A stretch of 64,000 bases of DNA from G965216905 sp965216905 (GCA_965216905.1 OZ244213.1:1674001-1738000); one strand, 5' to 3'. Positions 32,756 to 42,108 are shown, counted from the first letter of the stretch. The notes: a model not told the origin generated them from the letters alone. Numbers and translations are program-made.

Positions 32756-33942
32756 CCACCGACCTTCGGTCGCGCTTGTCCGCACTCGACACCGTCCGGC
32801 TGGCGGTGATGGGGATCCGTTCGCGACTGGGGCGGTCGGTACTCACCGCCATCGGTATCGCCATCGGCATTGCGGCGCTCATCTCGGTCGTCGGAATCTC
32901 GGCATCGAGCCGGGCAGACCTGCTCGACCGTCTCGACCGGCTCGGGACCAACCTGATCCGCGTGGGCCCCGGCCAAGGCATCCTCGGTGGACCGGCCGCC
33001 CTGCCCGACGATGCCCCGGCCATGACCGCCAGGATCGGCCCCGTCGAGCGCGTGACCGCCGTCTCGTTGCTGGACGCCACCGTGCGTCGCTCGGACCTGA
33101 TTCCCGAGATCGAGACCGGAGGCTTGTCGGTGATTGCGGTGCAGGAGGATCTGGTCGACGTGCTCGGTGCCACCGTCCTCGTGGGTCGATTCATCGACGG
33201 CCCGGCGTCACGCCTTCCGGTGCTGGTCCTCGGGAGGGTTGCGGCGGAGCGACTCGGAGTCGGCGACCTCGCCGTCGAACGGTTGGTGTTCATCGACGGG
33301 TCGTGGTTCACGGTGGTCGGCATCGTCGGCGGACTCGAGCTCCATCCCGACCTGGAGCGCTCGGCGATGATGGGGGAAGCCGCAGCCGAAGCGAGGTTCG
33401 GTGAGATCGAGCCCACCGCGATCTACGTCAGGGTCGAACCCGAGCAGTCGGAGGATGTCGTCGACGTGCTGCCGGCGACCGTCAACCCGGAGAACCCGGA
33501 CCAGGTCGAGATCACCCGACCGGCCGACGCGCTGGCGGCACGGGAGGCCGCCGACGCCGCCTTGACCCAGCTCCTCGTGGCCCTCGGATCGGTGGCCTTG
33601 GTCGTCGGTGGCGTGGCGATCGCCAACGTCATGGTCATGTCCGTGCTCGAACGACGGATGGAGATCGGAGTCCGGAGAGCGTTGGGCGCCACCCGTGCGC
33701 ACATTCGCCGTCAGTTCCTCTTGGAGGCGGTCGTGCTGGCGGTGGCGGGGGGTGTGGCCGGACTTCTGATCGGGGGCGCGATCTCGTGGATCATCGCGAT
33801 CGCTCGTGACCTCCCGATGATCATTCCGCCGCTGGCGATCGGTGGAGCGATGTCGGCTGCGGTCCTGGTCGGAGTGGTGGCGGGGCTGTACCCGGCGACT
33901 CGGGCGGCTCGAATCCCTCCTTCGGAGGCGGTCAGGGGCTGA
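32752..33942 (+). CDS. ABC transporter permease (MacB/FtsX type)
   Basis: A 396-residue permease with the MacB topology: one N-terminal helix (VLTAIGIAIGIAALISVVGIS), a large extracytoplasmic domain (about residues 55-265), then three C-terminal helices with ANVMVMSVLERRMEIGVRRALGATRAHIRRQFLLEA, the FtsX-type loop that contacts the ATPase. It closes the lipoprotein-adaptor-ATPase-permease operon. Confidence 0.9.
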   Translation: MTTDLRSRLSALDTVRLAVMGIRSRLGRSVLTAIGIAIGIAALISVVGISASSRADLLDRLDRLGTNLIRVGPGQGILGGPAALPDDAPAMTARIGPVERVTAVSLLDATVRRSDLIPEIETGGLSVIAVQEDLVDVLGATVLVGRFIDGPASRLPVLVLGRVAAERLGVGDLAVERLVFIDGSWFTVVGIVGGLELHPDLERSAMMGEAAAEARFGEIEPTAIYVRVEPEQSEDVVDVLPATVNPENPDQVEITRPADALAAREAADAALTQLLVALGSVALVVGGVAIANVMVMSVLERRMEIGVRRALGATRAHIRRQFLLEAVVLAVAGGVAGLLIGGAISWIIAIARDLPMIIPPLAIGGAMSAAVLVGVVAGLYPATRAARIPPSEAVRG

Positions 33943-34003
33943 ACGCCTCCGCAGTTGCCAGGTCGGCGGGTACCGCCGGGTCGCGGCCACTACCGTCCTC
34001 GCC

Positions 34004-34828
34004 ATGCTCATCGGATTCCAAGGCGAGGTCCTTTCGTATTCGGACCAGGCGAGCAGCGAACTGTTTCCCGATGAGGAGCGTTCCGGGTTTCCCACCTTCG
34101 TCGACGCCTTCGAGGCGTTGGGCGAGGGCAGGGTGGACCGGTTGGTGCTTCCGATCGAGAACTCGACCACCGGCTCCATCCTTCCGGTGCTCGACCGACT
34201 ACTCCCCGGCAAGGTTCACATCGTGGCCGAGCATCTGGTCGAGGTTCGCCATTGCCTGGTCGCCACGCCGGGCGCAACGCTGGAGACCATTCGAAGAGTC
34301 CACTCCCAGCCCGAAGCGCTCGCCCAGGCCGAGGCGATCATCGCCCACCGCGGGTGGAGCCCGATCCCGGAGCACGACACCGCCGGCGCCGTCCGCCTGG
34401 TGGCGGAACGGGCCGACCCGACGGAAGCGGCGCTGGCGCCGGAGCGGGCCGCGGCCCCCAACGACCTCGTGGTGCTCATGCGGCACGTCGTCGACCGGGA
34501 CCACAACACCACCCGATTCGTGGTGGTGGCGGCTGGTGACCCCTCCATCGACGATCGAGCCGACAAGTCGACCGTTGCCTTCACCACTCTCCACCAGCCG
34601 GGTGCCCTGGCGTTGGCGCTGACCGAACTGGGGCTCCGGGGGGCCAATCTCACCAGGATCGAATCGCGCCCCTCCGAACAAGCGTGGCAGTACCGCTTCT
34701 TCGTCGACCTGACCCACCCGCCGGGGGAGATAGGACTCCAGTCGATCTTCGAGCCGAGGCTGGCGACCGTTGGAGAAATCCGCTTCCTGGGCACCTACCC
34801 GTCCGCCGCCAACGGTGAAACCGGTTGA
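34004..34828 (+). CDS. pheA: prephenate dehydratase
   Basis: A 274-residue monofunctional prephenate dehydratase for phenylalanine synthesis. The catalytic domain has ENSTTG and the hallmark NTTRFVV; the C-terminal ACT domain (about 185-270) contains HQPGALALALTELGLRGANLTRIESRP, the phenylalanine-sensing ESRP motif. Start MLIGFQGE is the normal family start and a TACCGT box ends 7 bases upstream. Its 3-prime end overlaps the convergent CpaE-like gene by 34 bases. Confidence 0.92.
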   Translation: MLIGFQGEVLSYSDQASSELFPDEERSGFPTFVDAFEALGEGRVDRLVLPIENSTTGSILPVLDRLLPGKVHIVAEHLVEVRHCLVATPGATLETIRRVHSQPEALAQAEAIIAHRGWSPIPEHDTAGAVRLVAERADPTEAALAPERAAAPNDLVVLMRHVVDRDHNTTRFVVVAAGDPSIDDRADKSTVAFTTLHQPGALALALTELGLRGANLTRIESRPSEQAWQYRFFVDLTHPPGEIGLQSIFEPRLATVGEIRFLGTYPSAANGETG

Positions 34829-35823
34829 GGTGAACTGGAGCCCGGTCGGTCGAGAAGGACGCAGGCGGCCTCGACGAAGGCCGGATGCGGGACGGGGCCG
34901 GCGGTGGCCTGCAGAGACGGAACGGTGGCGACTGGTTCGAGGCCGGTGGCCCGTCTGATGGCTCGGAGATCGTCGGTGCCGGAGAGCTTGTTCCCGATCA
35001 CGATCGGCGTTGGACCCGTCCATGTGCGGACCATTGCGGTCGCTCGCTCCGTCCCCGCCGACGAGGGCTCCACCACCAGCACCACCGAGCCGGTGTCGAA
35101 TGAGAGGTCACCGGGGACTCGCGGTCCGGCGTCGATCACCACCAGATCGAAGACCTGTCGGGCCGACTCGACCAGACGGCTGACCAGCGACGAGGTGAGT
35201 GGACCCCCTTCGGGCGGTATCTCGAGGTGTTCGAACCCGGCTGATGTGGTCCGAGCCAGGCGCTCGACAGAGATCGGTGCCGTGGTGACAGGAACAATGT
35301 CCGGGGTCGATCGGAGCCGGTGCTTCAGGTGGGGGGCCTCTCCGGCGATCTCCACCAGCAACACGCGCGGGTAGCGTCGGGCGGCTTCCCAGGCCGTCGC
35401 GAACACCATCTCGCTGCATCCGGGACTTCCACGGGGAGCCACGAACGTGATCGCCGGACGCGATTGCCGCGTGGCCGACCGGCGGGGGAGCGATGCGATC
35501 TGCGCCAGCATCCGTTCCGGCGTCGTGGTCGGGCCGAGGATGAGATCGGCGGTTTGGAGCAGCCGCCGCCCCGGTTGATCGTGATGGTGGGCGACGGCGA
35601 CCACGTTGCTGCCGGTCGCCCGCCAGCTCCCGCAGCTGGTGGCCGTGATCCAGGGCGTCTCCGCTCCCACGATGAGGGTGTCGGCCCCCGGGAGATGCAG
35701 CGCCACGTCGGCGGCCGTGGTGCAGCGGGCTCGGATTCGGGCCATCCCTCGCTGTCGTGCTTCTGCCACGAGGCGCGATTCCCACGTCGCCGTTGTCAAG
35801 ATCGTGACGATCGTGGGTCTCAC
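34795..35823 (-). CDS. CpaE/TadZ-like protein with degenerate P-loop
   Basis: A 342-residue protein with a receiver-like N-terminal part (residues 1-115, TIVTILTTATWESRL, ADTLIVGAETPW) and a MinD/ParA-like C-terminal part. The Walker A position reads APRGSPGCSEM: the deviant lysines are missing, so ATP hydrolysis is unlikely. FDLVVIDAGPRVPGD retains the Walker B-like strand. Loss of the P-loop is known in TadZ, which localises Tad pili. It is coupled (ATGA) to a small upstream gene and its 3-prime end overlaps pheA. Tad genes are present 20 kb away. Confidence 0.65.
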   Translation of the reverse strand: MRPTIVTILTTATWESRLVAEARQRGMARIRARCTTAADVALHLPGADTLIVGAETPWITATSCGSWRATGSNVVAVAHHHDQPGRRLLQTADLILGPTTTPERMLAQIASLPRRSATRQSRPAITFVAPRGSPGCSEMVFATAWEAARRYPRVLLVEIAGEAPHLKHRLRSTPDIVPVTTAPISVERLARTTSAGFEHLEIPPEGGPLTSSLVSRLVESARQVFDLVVIDAGPRVPGDLSFDTGSVVLVVEPSSAGTERATAMVRTWTGPTPIVIGNKLSGTDDLRAIRRATGLEPVATVPSLQATAGPVPHPAFVEAACVLLDRPGSSSPQPVSPLAADG

Positions 35824-36122
35824 GAGAGCCGAACCGAGCCGATGATGTCGAGCATGACCAGCACCGACCCGCCGGGACCTTCGAGCTCGATGTGGTCGAC
35901 GGCCACGCTGGCGACCCGACCGGCAGTCACCTCACCGGTCCGAAGGGTCACGGTGACCGATGCCTCGGCGTCTTCGGCGTCGACCAGCCGATCGCGAAGG
36001 GTGGCCGAGCGCCGAGCGACCACCCGGGCCGCCTCCTGTTCGGCTTCGAGCACGAGATCGAGGCGCCGCTGCAGCGAGCGCCCGACCAGCACGAGATCCG
36101 GATGCAATGGATCGTCATACAT
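35820..36122 (-). CDS. small protein with a C-terminal SH3/LSm-like segment
   Basis: A 100-residue protein of unknown family. The first 50 residues are a charged helix rich in Arg, Glu and Ala; residues 55-100 (VTVTLRTGEVTAGRVASVAVDHIELEG, then VLVMLDIIGSVRLS) have the five-strand spacing of an Sm/SH3-like barrel. The ATG was chosen over a longer frame because GGAGAG lies 10 bases upstream and the upstream residues have no conservation. It overlaps the CpaE-like gene by 4 bases, so the two proteins probably work together. Confidence 0.6.
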   Translation of the reverse strand: MYDDPLHPDLVLVGRSLQRRLDLVLEAEQEAARVVARRSATLRDRLVDAEDAEASVTVTLRTGEVTAGRVASVAVDHIELEGPGGSVLVMLDIIGSVRLS

Positions 36123-36256
36123 CGTCAATACTCTCCATGTCGTGACAACATATGGTGAGAGCCGCCGGTTTGGAGAACGGGTTTTCGCGACCGAGACCCA
36201 GTCCATCTCGGCGTGACGAGCGGATACCATCGTGGGTCCACACCGAGAGGAACATC

Positions 36257-36535
36257 GTGCCACAGGCCCCGGTCATCGAGCCGGACGTCGACGAGACGAC
36301 CGACATCGAGTCAACGTGGAAGGTGGTGGTGTGGAACGACCCGGTCAATCTCTTCGACTACGTCATCTGGGTGCTGCGCACCCTGTTTGGTCATTCGGAG
36401 GAGAAGGCCCAACGCCTCACCGCCCAAGTACACCACGAGGGCCGCGCCATCGTTGCGGACGGACCGAGGGAGCAGGCGGAGATGGACTGCTTTCGTTTGC
36501 ACCGCCACGGCTTGTGGTCGACCATCGAACAGTGA
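36257..36535 (+). CDS. clpS: ClpS, Clp protease adaptor
   Basis: A 92-residue ClpS adaptor that delivers N-degron substrates to the Clp ATPase. WKVVVWNDPVNLFDYVIWVLRTLFGHSEEKAQRL is the core fold; the acidic ND pair and the following hydrophobic pocket contact the N-terminal residue. A flexible N-terminal tail precedes it. The GTG has GAGAGGA 6 bases upstream. It overlaps the DUF2017 gene (GTGA), a pairing common in actinobacteria. Confidence 0.92.
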   Translation: MPQAPVIEPDVDETTDIESTWKVVVWNDPVNLFDYVIWVLRTLFGHSEEKAQRLTAQVHHEGRAIVADGPREQAEMDCFRLHRHGLWSTIEQ

Positions 36536-36990
36536 TCATCGCTCCAGAACCGGACGGCGTCCGGATACACGCCGACCCGTCGGTTGCCGCCTTCCTTCAG
36601 CGGCTCCCGGAACTGTTCGACAGAATCGATCCGCAGGAGCCGGCCGCGGAACGGCTGCGGGTGCCGGTGTATCCCGATGATTCGGAAGCCAATGAGGAGT
36701 GGTGGCACTACATGTCCGATGAGCTCGAGACCGGCCGCGCGCAGGATCGTTCCGTCTTTCGATCGACCATGCGCGAAGCCGCCGACGGCGCCTTCCTCGG
36801 TCGCGAGGAGGCACATGCGGTAGCCCGGGTGACAGGTGAGCTGCGCCTGGTGGTGGCAGCCAGGGTGGGGATCGAGACCGAGGACGACTACGACGGTCTG
36901 GACGATGCCGACCGGTCGTTGCTCGACGCGCTCGGAGCGATCCAGATGGGCGTCCTGCGGGCCCTCGAGCATCCCGGCGTGTCCGAATGA
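36532..36990 (+). CDS. DUF2017-family protein
   Basis: A 152-residue acidic helical protein of the DUF2017 family, whose genes sit immediately after clpS in many actinobacteria. Recognisable parts are RLPELFDRI, RVPVYPDDSEANEEWWHYM and the C-terminal LVVAARVGIETEDD. No function is established; the position suggests a role in N-degron degradation. Overlaps of 4 bases on both sides couple it to clpS and the RNA methyltransferase gene. Confidence 0.85.
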   Translation: MIIAPEPDGVRIHADPSVAAFLQRLPELFDRIDPQEPAAERLRVPVYPDDSEANEEWWHYMSDELETGRAQDRSVFRSTMREAADGAFLGREEAHAVARVTGELRLVVAARVGIETEDDYDGLDDADRSLLDALGAIQMGVLRALEHPGVSE

Positions 36991-38156
36991 CCGTCGTCGA
37001 GCCGCTCAGGGTGGAGTCGGTCGCACACGGCGGCGACGGAGTCGCCCGTCGTTCGGGAAAGACCGTCTTCGTGCCCGGGACCGTCCCCGGCGATGTGGTG
37101 ACGGTCGAGATCACCGAGAGCCGGCGGCGTTTCGACCGGGCGCGCGTGGTGGAGCTCGTCGAACCCTCCGGAGATCGAACCGTACCGCGTTGTCGTCACA
37201 CGGCCGTCTGCGGCGGATGCACGTGGCAGGTCGCCGACTACCAGGCACAGCTGTCCTGGAAACGAGAGATCGTCCAGTCCCAGCTGCGACACCTCGGTCG
37301 GTTGGAAGTGGACGTGCCGATGACCGAGGCGGTCGGGCCGGCCTACCACTATCGCAACCGGATGGATTACCGCGTCGCGGACGGTCGGCTGGCATTGCAC
37401 CGCCGATCGAGTCATGACCTGGTCTCGCTTCAGGAGTGCCGGCTGGTGGTCGAACCGCTGGCCCATGTCGTGTCAGCGGCTGCATCACTACAGGCTCTCT
37501 CGGGCCCACAGCGCCGGGTCACGCTGCGGGCCGGTGTGAACACCGGCGAGATGGTGGCGGTGGTCGACCATCCGCAGCCGAATCTGCCCATCGCCCAGGC
37601 GAAGCCGAGCGACGCGGTGATTCACGAGGTCGTCGGAGAGACCAGATTTCGGATCGGTGGCCGATCCTTCTTCCAGGGGAACACGGCGGGGGCCGAACGC
37701 CTGGTGTCGTTGGTCGGAGAGGGGCTGGGAGACCTCGAAGACCGCACGTTCCTCGACGTCTTCGCCGGGGTCGGGCTGTTCGCGGCGACAGTCGGAAGCG
37801 TCGCCGGACGGGTGGTGGCGCTGGAGTCGGATCGTCGGGCGGTCGCCGACCTCCGGGTGAACGCCCCCTTCGCCGACGTCGTCCCGGGCCGGGTCGAGCA
37901 GACGCTGGCATCGGTGCGCGGTTCGATCGATGCGGTCGTCATCGACCCGCCCCGGATCGGGTGGGGCCAAGGCGTCGCCGCCGCGCTCATCGAGCTCCGA
38001 CCGGACGTGATCATGTCCGTCTCGTGTGATCCAGCCACCTTCGCCCGCGATGCCCGCTCCCTGGTCGACGGCGGCTACCGGTTGGATTGGCTCCGACCTC
38101 TCGACCTCTTCCCTCACACCCCCCACGTGGAACTGGTTGCCCGATTCGTCAACTGA
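36987..38156 (+). CDS. RNA m5U methyltransferase (TrmA/RlmD type)
   Basis: A 389-residue class I SAM-dependent RNA uridine methyltransferase. An N-terminal TRAM domain (residues 1-58) is followed by the Fe-S-type cysteines in CRHTAVCGGCTW, the SAM motif DVFAGVGLFA near 250, IDPPRIGWG and the catalytic SCDPATFARD near 345. Family members make 5-methyluridine in tRNA or 23S rRNA; which one cannot be decided. It is translated together with clpS and DUF2017. Confidence 0.9.
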   Translation: MTVVEPLRVESVAHGGDGVARRSGKTVFVPGTVPGDVVTVEITESRRRFDRARVVELVEPSGDRTVPRCRHTAVCGGCTWQVADYQAQLSWKREIVQSQLRHLGRLEVDVPMTEAVGPAYHYRNRMDYRVADGRLALHRRSSHDLVSLQECRLVVEPLAHVVSAAASLQALSGPQRRVTLRAGVNTGEMVAVVDHPQPNLPIAQAKPSDAVIHEVVGETRFRIGGRSFFQGNTAGAERLVSLVGEGLGDLEDRTFLDVFAGVGLFAATVGSVAGRVVALESDRRAVADLRVNAPFADVVPGRVEQTLASVRGSIDAVVIDPPRIGWGQGVAAALIELRPDVIMSVSCDPATFARDARSLVDGGYRLDWLRPLDLFPHTPHVELVARFVN

Positions 38157-38261
38157 GGTCGGTCATCCGCCCGGGATGAGCGCTCGAAACCTCCGCCTCT
38201 CGGCTTCGTGAACACAGGTGTCCTGATAGCGTCGAGCACGTCCACGATGAAGGAGGTCCGC

Positions 38262-38771
38262 GTGCAAGTTTCCATGACCGTGAACGGGCAACAGGTGTCT
38301 GGGGACGTAGAGCCTCGGACGCTCCTCGTCCATTACATCCGCGAGAGTCTCGGTCTCACCGGGACGCACGTCGGATGCGAAACGTCGTATTGCGGTGCCT
38401 GTACGGTGATCGTCGACGGCCAAACGGCCAAGTCGTGCACGATGCTGGCCGTGCAGGCCGACGGGGCCGAGGTCCGCACGATCGAGGGCCTTGCCCAGGA
38501 TGGTGACCTCCACGCCGTCCAGGAAGGCTTCTGGGAGCGACACGGCCTGCAGTGTGGCTTCTGCACACCGGGGATGATCATGTCGGCCGTCGGGTTGCTC
38601 GAAGCCAACCCCAACCCCACCGGCGACGAGATCCGGCACGGCATCGAGGGCAACCTCTGCCGTTGCACCGGCTATCACAACATCGTCAAGGCGATCGAGT
38701 ACGCCGGCGCCAAGCTGCGAGGCGAAGCGCCTGCGCCGGCGGAGTGGGAGGGTGAGGAGGTGTCGGCATGA
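38262..38771 (+). CDS. coxS: [2Fe-2S] subunit of a CO dehydrogenase-like Mo hydroxylase
   Basis: A 169-residue iron-sulfur subunit. The plant-type [2Fe-2S] ligands are CETSYCGAC plus a later Cys (SCTML), and the second cluster ligands are CGFCTPGM and CRCTG in the helical C-terminal domain. I chose the GTG preceded at 5 bases by AAGGAGG (38250-38256); an ATG at 38247 would place that site inside the gene. It passes electrons between the Mo centre and the FAD subunit. The gene order S-L-M is that of form II (BMS-type) enzymes. Confidence 0.88.
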   Translation: MQVSMTVNGQQVSGDVEPRTLLVHYIRESLGLTGTHVGCETSYCGACTVIVDGQTAKSCTMLAVQADGAEVRTIEGLAQDGDLHAVQEGFWERHGLQCGFCTPGMIMSAVGLLEANPNPTGDEIRHGIEGNLCRCTGYHNIVKAIEYAGAKLRGEAPAPAEWEGEEVSA

Positions 38772-41146
38772 CGGCCACCAGCGTGCTCGGAGGAGTGGTC
38801 AAACGACGCGAGGATCCGGCGCTGATCAAAGGCCGCGGGCTCTACACCGACGACGTGCAGAAGGCGGGGACGCTCCATGTCGCGTTCGTCCGCAGCCCGT
38901 TCGCCCACGCCCGGATCACGTCGATCGACACGACGGAAGCCGAAGGCATGGACGGGGTACGGGCGGTCTACACCGCGGACGACGTTCGCCACCTCGGACC
39001 GCTGCTCGCCCAGGTTCCGGTTGGCAAGGTGCGTCCGCTGCTGGCCGACGGCACGGTTCATCACGCGGGCGAGGCGGTGGCGATGGTCGTCGCCGACACC
39101 AAGGCGCACGCCCAGGATGCCGCCGAGACCGTCGACATCGACTACGAGCCGCTCGACGCGGTCATCGACCTCAAGGATGCCGCAGCCGACTCGGTGAAGG
39201 CGCACGACGACCTCGACTCCAACGTCCTGGTGACGTGGACGGCCCCATTCGGTGCCGACGAGGCCGCGATGACCCAGCTGGCCTCCGACATTCAGGCGGC
39301 CAAGGACCGTGACGACACGGTCACGGTCTCGATCGAGATGGTGAACCAGCGTCTCATCCCGACCGCCATCGAGCCGCGATCGGTCGTCGCCGAGTGGAAC
39401 GAGGGGTATCAGCGCTTCGAGATTCACACGGCCAGCCAGATCGCCCATGCCGTGGCCGGGGCGGTCGCCAAGACCTTTGGCATCCCGTACAGCTCGGTGC
39501 ACGCCATCGCTCCAGAAGTGGGTGGCGGTTTCGGTGCGAAGCTGAACGTGTACGCCGACGAGATCCTGACATGCTTCGCTTCGCAGCGGCTGAACCGGCC
39601 GGTGAAGTACACCGAGTCCCGCAGAGAGTCTCCGAACTCGACCATTCAGGGCAGGGGTTGGGTGGCGACCGCCACCATCACCGGTACGCGTGACGGCGAG
39701 GTCCTCGCATACGAGCTCGAAGGCATCTGCGACATGGGTGCCTACTCGCAGAACTTCACCGTTGCGATCCCGTTCCTCGGCGTGTTCGTGGGATCCGGCC
39801 AGTACAAGTTCCCCACGTACATGAAGCTCGACTGTGTCACCACCAACACGATGACCACCGACGCCTATCGAGGCGCCGGCCGGCCCGAGGCCATCTACTA
39901 CCTGGAGCGCATCCTGGATGCGTACTCCCGGGAGATCGAGGCCGACCCGGCCGAGGTGCGCATGAAGAACTTCATTCCGGCCGGTGACTTCCCGGCCGCC
40001 GTTTCGCCGGTCGGCTTTGCGATGGACACGGCCGACTACGCGGCCAATCTCCAGGCGCTGGTCGACCTTCCCGAGTACTCGGAGATGAGGTCCGAGCGTG
40101 ACCGGCTGCGGGGTGAGGGGCGCCTGGCCGGTCTGGGTCTCGCCACCTACGTGGAGGTGTGCGGGTTCGGTCCGTCCGGCCTCGTCGACCTCGGTTTCTC
40201 GTGGTCGGAGTACGGGCTCCCGTCGGCCTTCAACGGCTCCGGAGTCGTGCGAGTCCATCCCGACGGAACCGCCAGCGTGGTCATTGGAACCGGTCCTTCC
40301 GGACAGGGACACCAGACGACCTGGTCCCAGATCGTCAGCGATCAACTCGGAATCCCGGTCGACAAGGTCCGAGTCACCCACGGAGACTCGCAGGAGTCAC
40401 CGGTGGGCATCGGATCGTTCGGCTCACGCTCGGCTGCAGTCGATGGGTCGGCGACCTACGAGGCGGCCGCCAAGGTGCGCGCCAAAGCGACCAAGATCGC
40501 CGCACACCTGCTGGAGGCGGCCGAGGAGGACATCCGTTTCGCCGACGGCAGCGCTCATGTGGCGGGTTCGCCCGACAAGTCCGTGGGCTGGGATCAGATC
40601 GCCCTGACGGCGTACCAGCCACACCTCCTGCCCGAAGGGATCGAGGGTGGACTGGAGGCGCACTCGATCTTCAGCCCGGCGAATGCAACGTGGCCCTTCG
40701 GTGCGCATGCGGCGTTGGTCGAAGTCGACCCCGATACGGGTGACGTGCGGATCCATCGCTATGTCTGCATGGACGACTGCGGCAACGTCATCAACCCGAT
40801 GATCGTGGACGGTCAGATCCATGGCGGACTGGTGCAGGGCATCGGTCAGGCGATGTTCGAGGACGCCATCTACGACGCCGATGGCAACCTGCTGACGGCG
40901 GGGTTGATCGACTACCCGCTGGTCACGGCCGCCGATGTTCCGTCGTTCGAGCTCCATCGGACGGTCACTCCCACCGACGTGAACCCGCTGGGGGTGAAGG
41001 GCATCGGCGAGGCCGGAACCATCGGCTCGGCCCAGACGATCGTGAATGCGGTCGTCGACGCTTTGGCCGATCGAGGCGTCACCCACATCGACATGCCGCT
41101 CAGACCCAAACGGGTTTGGGAGGCCATGCAATCGGCCCAGAGCTGA
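38768..41146 (+). CDS. coxL: molybdopterin subunit, form II CO dehydrogenase-like (CoxL)
   Basis: A 792-residue molybdenum-cytosine dinucleotide subunit of the xanthine dehydrogenase family. Residues 366-372 read AYRGAGR, the form II signature, instead of the AYRCSFR of proven form I CO dehydrogenases; the C-terminal GVKGIGEAG carries the conserved catalytic Glu. GGGFGAKLN and the Q-loop segment for cofactor binding are present. CO oxidation is possible, but form II enzymes may use other substrates. The gene overlaps coxS by 4 bases and is followed 12 bases later by coxM. Confidence 0.88.
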   Translation: MTATSVLGGVVKRREDPALIKGRGLYTDDVQKAGTLHVAFVRSPFAHARITSIDTTEAEGMDGVRAVYTADDVRHLGPLLAQVPVGKVRPLLADGTVHHAGEAVAMVVADTKAHAQDAAETVDIDYEPLDAVIDLKDAAADSVKAHDDLDSNVLVTWTAPFGADEAAMTQLASDIQAAKDRDDTVTVSIEMVNQRLIPTAIEPRSVVAEWNEGYQRFEIHTASQIAHAVAGAVAKTFGIPYSSVHAIAPEVGGGFGAKLNVYADEILTCFASQRLNRPVKYTESRRESPNSTIQGRGWVATATITGTRDGEVLAYELEGICDMGAYSQNFTVAIPFLGVFVGSGQYKFPTYMKLDCVTTNTMTTDAYRGAGRPEAIYYLERILDAYSREIEADPAEVRMKNFIPAGDFPAAVSPVGFAMDTADYAANLQALVDLPEYSEMRSERDRLRGEGRLAGLGLATYVEVCGFGPSGLVDLGFSWSEYGLPSAFNGSGVVRVHPDGTASVVIGTGPSGQGHQTTWSQIVSDQLGIPVDKVRVTHGDSQESPVGIGSFGSRSAAVDGSATYEAAAKVRAKATKIAAHLLEAAEEDIRFADGSAHVAGSPDKSVGWDQIALTAYQPHLLPEGIEGGLEAHSIFSPANATWPFGAHAALVEVDPDTGDVRIHRYVCMDDCGNVINPMIVDGQIHGGLVQGIGQAMFEDAIYDADGNLLTAGLIDYPLVTAADVPSFELHRTVTPTDVNPLGVKGIGEAGTIGSAQTIVNAVVDALADRGVTHIDMPLRPKRVWEAMQSAQS

Positions 41147-41158
41147 AGGAGGACTGTC

Positions 41159-42007
41159 ATGTATCCCAGAACCTTCGAATACGTGGCCCCTTCCTCCGTC
41201 GAGGATGCGGTTCGTGAGCTCGGCAACGCCGAGGTCGCCAAGGTCATGTCCGGCGGGATGTCGCTCATCCCACTCATGAAGCTGCGGCTGTTCTCACCCG
41301 ATCTGGTGGTGGACATCGGCCGAATCGGGGGACTCGATCAGATCACCGACAACGGCGACTCCGTGTCCATCGGTGCGCTGGTTCGTCACGGCCAGACGGC
41401 CGCATCCGACGCGGTGCCCACCGCGCTCCGGACGGCGGCAGCCTGGACGGGTGACGTCCAGGTCCGAAACCGCGGAACGACGTGTGGCGCCGTCGCTCAC
41501 GCCGACATCGCCGCCGACCAACCCGCCGCCATCCTGGCGTTGGACGCGACGATGGTCGCCGTGGGTCCGAATGGCACTCGCGAGATCGCCGCGGACGACT
41601 GCTTCGTCGACGTGCTGACCTCGGCGCTGGAGCCCGACGAAGTGCTCACCGAGATCCGCGTCCCCAAGCGTGGTGGTGGCTCCGCATACGACAAGCTGGG
41701 GCGGCGTGGGGGCCACACGGACTATGCCGTCGCCGGAGCCGCGGCCTGGGTGGCGAAGTCCAACGGTTCGATCTCCGACGTGCGGGTCGCACTCACCGGG
41801 GTGGGAACCAAGACGGAGCTGGCCCGGGGGGTGATGGATGCCTTGTCGGGGTCGGACGGTTCGGAGTCGGCGGTGTCGTCGGCGGCCGAGCGGGCGGTGG
41901 AGGGGATCACCGTGCTCGAGGACCTGTACGGCTCGGTGGAGTACAAATCCCACCTCGCCAAAGTCATGGTCAAACGGGCGCTCACCCAAGCCATCGCCTC
42001 CGCCTGA
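41159..42007 (+). CDS. coxM: FAD subunit of the Mo hydroxylase (CoxM)
   Basis: A 282-residue FAD-binding subunit. The FAD segments are AKVMSGGMSLIPLMKLR and TTCGAVAHADIAADQPA; the C-terminal CO_deh_flav_C domain ends near VKRALTQA. It takes electrons from CoxS to the quinone pool or oxygen. GGAGG is 6 bases before the ATG. A strong terminator and repeat copy R2 follow, so the maturation genes downstream need a separate promoter. Confidence 0.88.
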   Translation: MYPRTFEYVAPSSVEDAVRELGNAEVAKVMSGGMSLIPLMKLRLFSPDLVVDIGRIGGLDQITDNGDSVSIGALVRHGQTAASDAVPTALRTAAAWTGDVQVRNRGTTCGAVAHADIAADQPAAILALDATMVAVGPNGTREIAADDCFVDVLTSALEPDEVLTEIRVPKRGGGSAYDKLGRRGGHTDYAVAGAAAWVAKSNGSISDVRVALTGVGTKTELARGVMDALSGSDGSESAVSSAAERAVEGITVLEDLYGSVEYKSHLAKVMVKRALTQAIASA

Positions 42008-42016
42008 ACCCACCCG

Positions 42017-42060
42017 AACGTGCCCCGATCGACTCCGGTTGGGGCACGTTTCGGCTTTTT
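42017..42060 (+). terminator. rho-independent terminator after coxM
   Basis: AACGTGCCCC (42017-42026) pairs perfectly with GGGGCACGTT (42041-42050) around a 14-base loop; TCGGC then TTTTT (42056-42060) follow. The T run is at the same time the beginning of repeat copy R2, so in this copy the repeat completes the terminator. Confidence 0.8.
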
Positions 42061-42108
42061 ATCACCTGGACCGGGCCGAAAACGGCCGTTCTGGGTCGCG
42101 AGAACGGG
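42053..42108 (+). repeat. intergenic repeat copy R2
   Basis: TTTTTATCACC (42056-42066) followed after the usual spacing by CCGTTCT and GGTCGCGAGAACGG. CCGTTCT and AGAACGG can pair across 8 bases. The antisense strand provides the last codons and the TGA stop of the AbiEi-like gene. Confidence 0.8.
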
